The position numbers and the translations under genes were made by a program. The notes below the pieces were generated by a model, which was given only the letters and a program-made list of their open reading frames with translations, did not search any database and was not told the origin of the DNA. This document shows, piece after piece, positions 61,801 through 64,000 of a stretch of 64,000 nucleotides of DNA. Numbering within the stretch: the stretch's first letter is position 1; each line of letters opens with the position of its first letter. The DNA is from Mesodorylaimus sp. YZB2_4 (taxonomy: Eukaryota > Nematoda > Enoplea > Dorylaimida > Dorylaimidae). The stretch spans positions 181,983 through 245,982 of the forward strand of contig JASANH010001153.1 in assembly GCA_030248295.1 (NCBI GenBank), written 5' to 3'.

Positions 61801-63975
61801 AATGAGGTGCTCCCTTCACCTCTTACTGCTGCGTTTTCTATGAATATGGTAGCTTTGACCAATAAGCTTGAATTACCAGCTATTCCAGAGTACGACAGTG
61901 ATTATGATAGTGCCGTCGATTTGGCAGTGAGTTCGGCGAGCCCGTCTCAGCCTTCTCACCTGCCAACAGCTCGTGTACATGTCACGGATCGAGTTGATCC
62001 TAATGATGCGACTTTAGAATTGTCTGTTCAACCTGATCATAATCTATCTTTAGATTCTGACTCTGATCAGGATGATCTCGAATTGATTGATGAATTAGAC
62101 CCTGATTGTCAGGTGGAAACACAACTCGATATTCCTTCATTGGCATCCGACGTGTTTCCCGACGCGCCTTCGCGTAAGTTACTTTATAAGATGCAACGTG
62201 ACGAAGAATATTTGTTTCAGATTATTCGTCACCTAGAAGGCTATGATTTGCTTCCTGCAAAGTCAGCACGAATAGCGAAAGACTATTTATTGGACAAGGA
62301 TGGAATCCTCCTGCATAGGTGGTCTCATCGTGGTCGTCTCGTCGAAGGAGCCGACATCCACGACAGAATTGTCGTCCCTGCGGTTCTGCATAAATTCATC
62401 TTTGATTCTGCCCACAGGGACGCCAATCATCCCGGTTTCGACCGATTATTCGCAGCTTTGCGATGTAAGTTCTTTTGGTCTTCTATGCGTAGAGATTTGC
62501 GCCGATGGTGCTCTGAGTGCGGCACTTGCGCACGATTCAAGCAGCCACATCGATATGAACGGCCGCCGATGCAAACAGTGCCCAGAACAGCCCCGTTCGA
62601 CACTGTTGCGATCGATGTGCAGGGACCTTTCCCTGTCTCCAATAAAGGCAACCGTTTCGTAGTGGTCATTATGTGTATCTTCACAAAATGGGCCGAAGCT
62701 TATGCTGTTCCCGATCAAACGGCCCCTCGCATTGCTCGTCTATTGGTCGATGGATGGATTGCCCATCATGGATTCCCGAGAGTCCTACTCAGTGATCGTG
62801 GCTCAAATTTTCTTTCCCGACTCGTCCTACGCCTTTGCAACGAGTTTGCTATCAAAAAGGCATCGACGACTCCGTACCATCCTCAGTGTAATGGTAACGT
62901 AGAAAATTTGAATAAGCTTATTGGCTTTTCTATGGCATGCTATGTGCACCCTGATCAGAAGGATTGGGACAACCGACTCCAACTGATCATGATGCACTAT
63001 AGACATACCCCTCACTCGACAACTAAGGTATCCCCATACCTTATGTGTCACGGACGTGAGCCTCCTACGTCCTTGGATGTCCTGCTGGCTCGACCCGCCA
63101 CCCAGCACATCCCGACGACTGATTATGTCGATCATTTGCGTGTTCGCATGGCAAGCATTGAAGCTAAGGTTCGAGAGAATCTTGCAATTGCCCATCTTCA
63201 TCAAAAGATGCAATTTGACAAGACAGCTAGGCCTCTTTCTTTGGAAGTTGGTGATTGGGTTAGGAAGCCTAATTACCACTACAAGGAAGGCCTATCTCGC
63301 AAACTTAGTCTTCATTGGCTTGGTCCATACGAAGTTGTTATGATCCTAGGTGACACAGGTGTTATTATCCGTAGTGTCCTGGATCCGACCAAACCATTGG
63401 AACGTTGGCATCCACAACTTTTGGTCAAGACCAACGAATCCATCGAAGGTATCAGTGCACCCACGCCCGTTGTGGTCGACCCTGCACTGGCCGAAGAATC
63501 CGAAACTATTCAAATCGACACTCCTGCTGTGGTTTCCCGTGAACCTGATCAGCGTATGGAAACGATTGATTCTGGCACTCCTGCTGTGAGTATGCCCCCT
63601 GTCCTCACAGACAAGCCCGGTGGTGCGTCTCAAGGTGAGAAACCAGGTGAATTTCGACGTGGTCAAATTGTGTGGGTCAAGGTCACAGGGTATCCGTGGT
63701 GGCCTGGCCTCATCGTCGAATTCCCTGATGGTTATCCTATCGATTTTGAAAACAAGGAGAAAATCATGCGCACTTATGAGAGTTTGTTCCGCATGTCGGA
63801 CATTTCTCAAATTTATCGTGTACTCTTGTACAATGATAACATGAACGAAGTTTATGTCCACATTAATGCGCTCAAAGACTTCAAGGATCACTTGTCCTAT
63901 TTTGAAGCGAAGTTGAAACAGAAAACGTATCTAAAAAGGGTAGAAAATCCAAATTTCACGAAGCAGTGCGTTTAG
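58831..63975 (+). CDS. pol: Retrotransposon Pol polyprotein: PR-RT-RNaseH-IN-PWWP
   Basis: Made as a Gag-Pol fusion by -1 frameshifting; the frame has no ATG near its start. Aspartic protease with D-S-C-S (Asp at 59,107), where D-S/T-G is usual, and a later L-L-G-E-D. Reverse transcriptase with V-F-D-M-T-S-G-Y (Asp at 60,466) and Y-L-D-D (60,652-60,663). RNase H with T-D-A-S (Asp at 61,099). A Ser/Asp/Glu-rich linker of roughly 220 residues (about 61,550-62,190). Integrase with an HHCC zinc region (62,413-62,535), catalytic Asp at 62,614, Asp at 62,794 and Glu at 62,902 (DD35E). GPY/F module (G-P-Y at 63,322). A Pro/Glu-rich spacer, then a PWWP domain starting near 63,655, with Y-P-W-W-P at 63,691-63,705. 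The frame is uninterrupted. The end at 63,975 may be premature for the PWWP fold. Confidence 0.93.
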   Translation, partial: RGEGDAVGTPIAASPGSTTAIAASAAPQGSSCDEVKNDQAPSTSIPHLSFSFNTQERHNVCFHNGQAAYIPTGVQLPSITTRINHVDLITLIDSCSSVSLISEPTLRSVLGSSYSRDLLQPGGISDCIDGDGQIMPLLGFISLDVVIGGKVAFNTPLFVSEKGQYQVLLGEDFNRERHRFQYLTDIGVIRYTAGDLAGVEVPFRKDSIVLGRNNMAMLTYDIKLEAHAHAVVPVRLPPAYRDVDLVIEPVHVDSRVMIPRCTVNARSKNCVKITMINLAGYSQILPKYTYVGLLSQPDPFRVVRLDTYRNLALRVRESPRKVWVVPDLVQYDDIGEYSFVVNIGPKERPMPKFLQPQLLIDPEVELVNPTFTTVRDLEDYNSETWPKDVHIDPNDPDRQQTLLRRLNVGHDQLSEADREKLRKVVASNCDVFALNKYEIAGTHLAKHKIDTGDAKPIMARPRRLIESQKSIVKEEIGKLLRLGWIRPSRSSWASPIVMVKKKNGDWRMCIDFRAVNAVTRKDAHTLPNIHEMLDTLRGSTIFSVFDMTSGYSQIPLDPSTAEKTAFITPFGFWEYANMPFGLCNAPAEFQRCMELALSGLLWQYVMCYLDDIIIFSRSVDEHESHLAAVFDRLRYANLKLEPSKCSIGMDKVEYLGHCISKDGYRPTDDKIDKVRNFPVPRNQDELHKFIGLASYYRSFIEGFSQRSRSLRHLLRKGTKFEWTDACQSEFEDLRQRLVSPPVLRFVDFSLPFRLSTDASNTAIGAVLEQYDPARPTKPWPVGYASRTLNSAEQKYSTIDRECLAIYWGILHYRYYLYGRPFEVYTDHKPLLQWYKEKDLEGRRGRWLLKLQDYLFSITHARGCDNGAADALSRLPTADIVLFAALHPYQRCNRCSASVLAALIPHGFTSTPAPVATEEVQTYQDAIDMIDALPAPEFHSTSESESVHDSCSDPRSGYESESDDRIDCPPELLHRSLRCWRYVKIPNASCVNEVLPSPLTAAFSMNMVALTNKLELPAIPEYDSDYDSAVDLAVSSASPSQPSHLPTARVHVTDRVDPNDATLELSVQPDHNLSLDSDSDQDDLELIDELDPDCQVETQLDIPSLASDVFPDAPSRKLLYKMQRDEEYLFQIIRHLEGYDLLPAKSARIAKDYLLDKDGILLHRWSHRGRLVEGADIHDRIVVPAVLHKFIFDSAHRDANHPGFDRLFAALRCKFFWSSMRRDLRRWCSECGTCARFKQPHRYERPPMQTVPRTAPFDTVAIDVQGPFPVSNKGNRFVVVIMCIFTKWAEAYAVPDQTAPRIARLLVDGWIAHHGFPRVLLSDRGSNFLSRLVLRLCNEFAIKKASTTPYHPQCNGNVENLNKLIGFSMACYVHPDQKDWDNRLQLIMMHYRHTPHSTTKVSPYLMCHGREPPTSLDVLLARPATQHIPTTDYVDHLRVRMASIEAKVRENLAIAHLHQKMQFDKTARPLSLEVGDWVRKPNYHYKEGLSRKLSLHWLGPYEVVMILGDTGVIIRSVLDPTKPLERWHPQLLVKTNESIEGISAPTPVVVDPALAEESETIQIDTPAVVSREPDQRMETIDSGTPAVSMPPVLTDKPGGASQGEKPGEFRRGQIVWVKVTGYPWWPGLIVEFPDGYPIDFENKEKIMRTYESLFRMSDISQIYRVLLYNDNMNEVYVHINALKDFKDHLSYFEAKLKQKTYLKRVENPNFTKQCV
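63951..63957 (+). promoter_or_regulatory. Possible second slippery heptamer at the PWWP C-terminus
   Basis: A AAT TTC lies in the correct pol phase for a -1 slip. After such a slip the frame stays open to the window end and encodes F-H-E-A-V-R-L-A-K-L-A-A, which resembles the closing helix of PWWP domains. The unslipped frame stops at 63,975. A one-base deletion is an equally good or better explanation. Confidence 0.3.
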
Positions 63976-64000
63976 CTAAACTTGCAGCTAACGAAAAGGA

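Larger units (their letters stand above)
54675..64000 (+). mobile_element. Ty3/gypsy-class LTR retrotransposon with C-terminal PWWP domain, 3' end outside window
   Basis: Partial 5' LTR, primer-binding-site-like sequence, leader, gag, -1 frameshift signal and a full pol (protease, reverse transcriptase, RNase H, integrase, PWWP). No internal stop interrupts gag or pol, so the copy looks young. Domain order PR-RT-RH-IN and the Y-L-D-D-I-I-I-F-S and C-N-A-P-A-E-F-Q-R motifs place it in Ty3/gypsy. It lies downstream of sel-1 on the same strand. The 3' LTR, and therefore LTR identity and age, cannot be seen. No envelope frame is visible up to the window end. Confidence 0.92.

Noticed and set aside
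60063-63891. Minus-strand open frames opposite pol, including a 181-codon frame at 63,346-63,891
   Set aside because: Shadows of the integrase and PWWP coding sequence.
58972-63975. BEL/Pao assignment of the retrotransposon
   Set aside because: RT motifs Y-L-D-D-I-I-I-F-S and C-N-A-P-A-E-F-Q-R and the GPY/F module fit Ty3/gypsy.
63976-64000. Envelope gene or 3' LTR after pol
   Set aside because: Only 25 bases remain after the pol stop, so nothing can be claimed.

Overview
This is a eukaryotic, metazoan window. Its genes are split by short introns, mostly 51-66 bp with GTAAG/GTGAG donors and TTTTAG/TTTTCAG acceptors, and are separated by several-kilobase AT-rich spacers full of repeats. A receptor of nematode Srt-like character, a second serpentine receptor of the Sra/Srab/Sre type, expanded DEG/ENaC channels and a SEL-1 orthologue together point to an ecdysozoan, most likely a nematode. 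That assignment is inference, and no species is named.

Layout. 1-18,942: three tandem paralogous DEG/ENaC channel genes on the + strand, each with three exons and identical intron phases. The spacers hold a Tc1-like transposon (4,199-5,447) and a tRNA-derived SINE (14,719). 18,943-43,905: four seven-transmembrane receptor genes spread through repeat-rich DNA. Two of them (28,705-30,084 minus and 42,790-43,905 plus) are a recent inverted duplicate pair. Between and around them lie a TIR element carrying a nested SINE, a 2.2-kb foldback element with a nested candidate solo LTR, a decayed hAT-type transposase, a small MITE and several dispersed repeats. 43,906-48,955: no recognisable gene. 48,956-53,739: an 11-exon SEL1L/sel-1 gene, a component of ER-associated degradation, whose exons could be joined without any frame break. 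54,361-54,674: blurred homopolymer runs that look like a sequence or assembly artefact. 54,675-64,000: a Ty3/gypsy-class LTR retrotransposon with long intact gag and pol; its 3' end lies outside the window.

The retrotransposon is the most interesting object. Gag and pol are joined by a textbook -1 frameshift signal: slippery heptamer A AAA AAC, 9-nt spacer, then a perfect 9-bp hairpin with the gag stop codon in its loop. The integrase carries the usual HHCC zinc motif, DD35E core and GPY/F module, and ends in a clear PWWP domain. PWWP domains are chromatin readers, so this element may use one to choose integration sites, in parallel with the chromodomain of chromoviruses. A second candidate slippery heptamer near the PWWP end, or a single-base deletion there, separates the domain from its natural C-terminal helix in the -1 frame.

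No operon-like coupling is apparent. The genes are linked by local duplication (channels, receptors) and by repeated transposon insertion.
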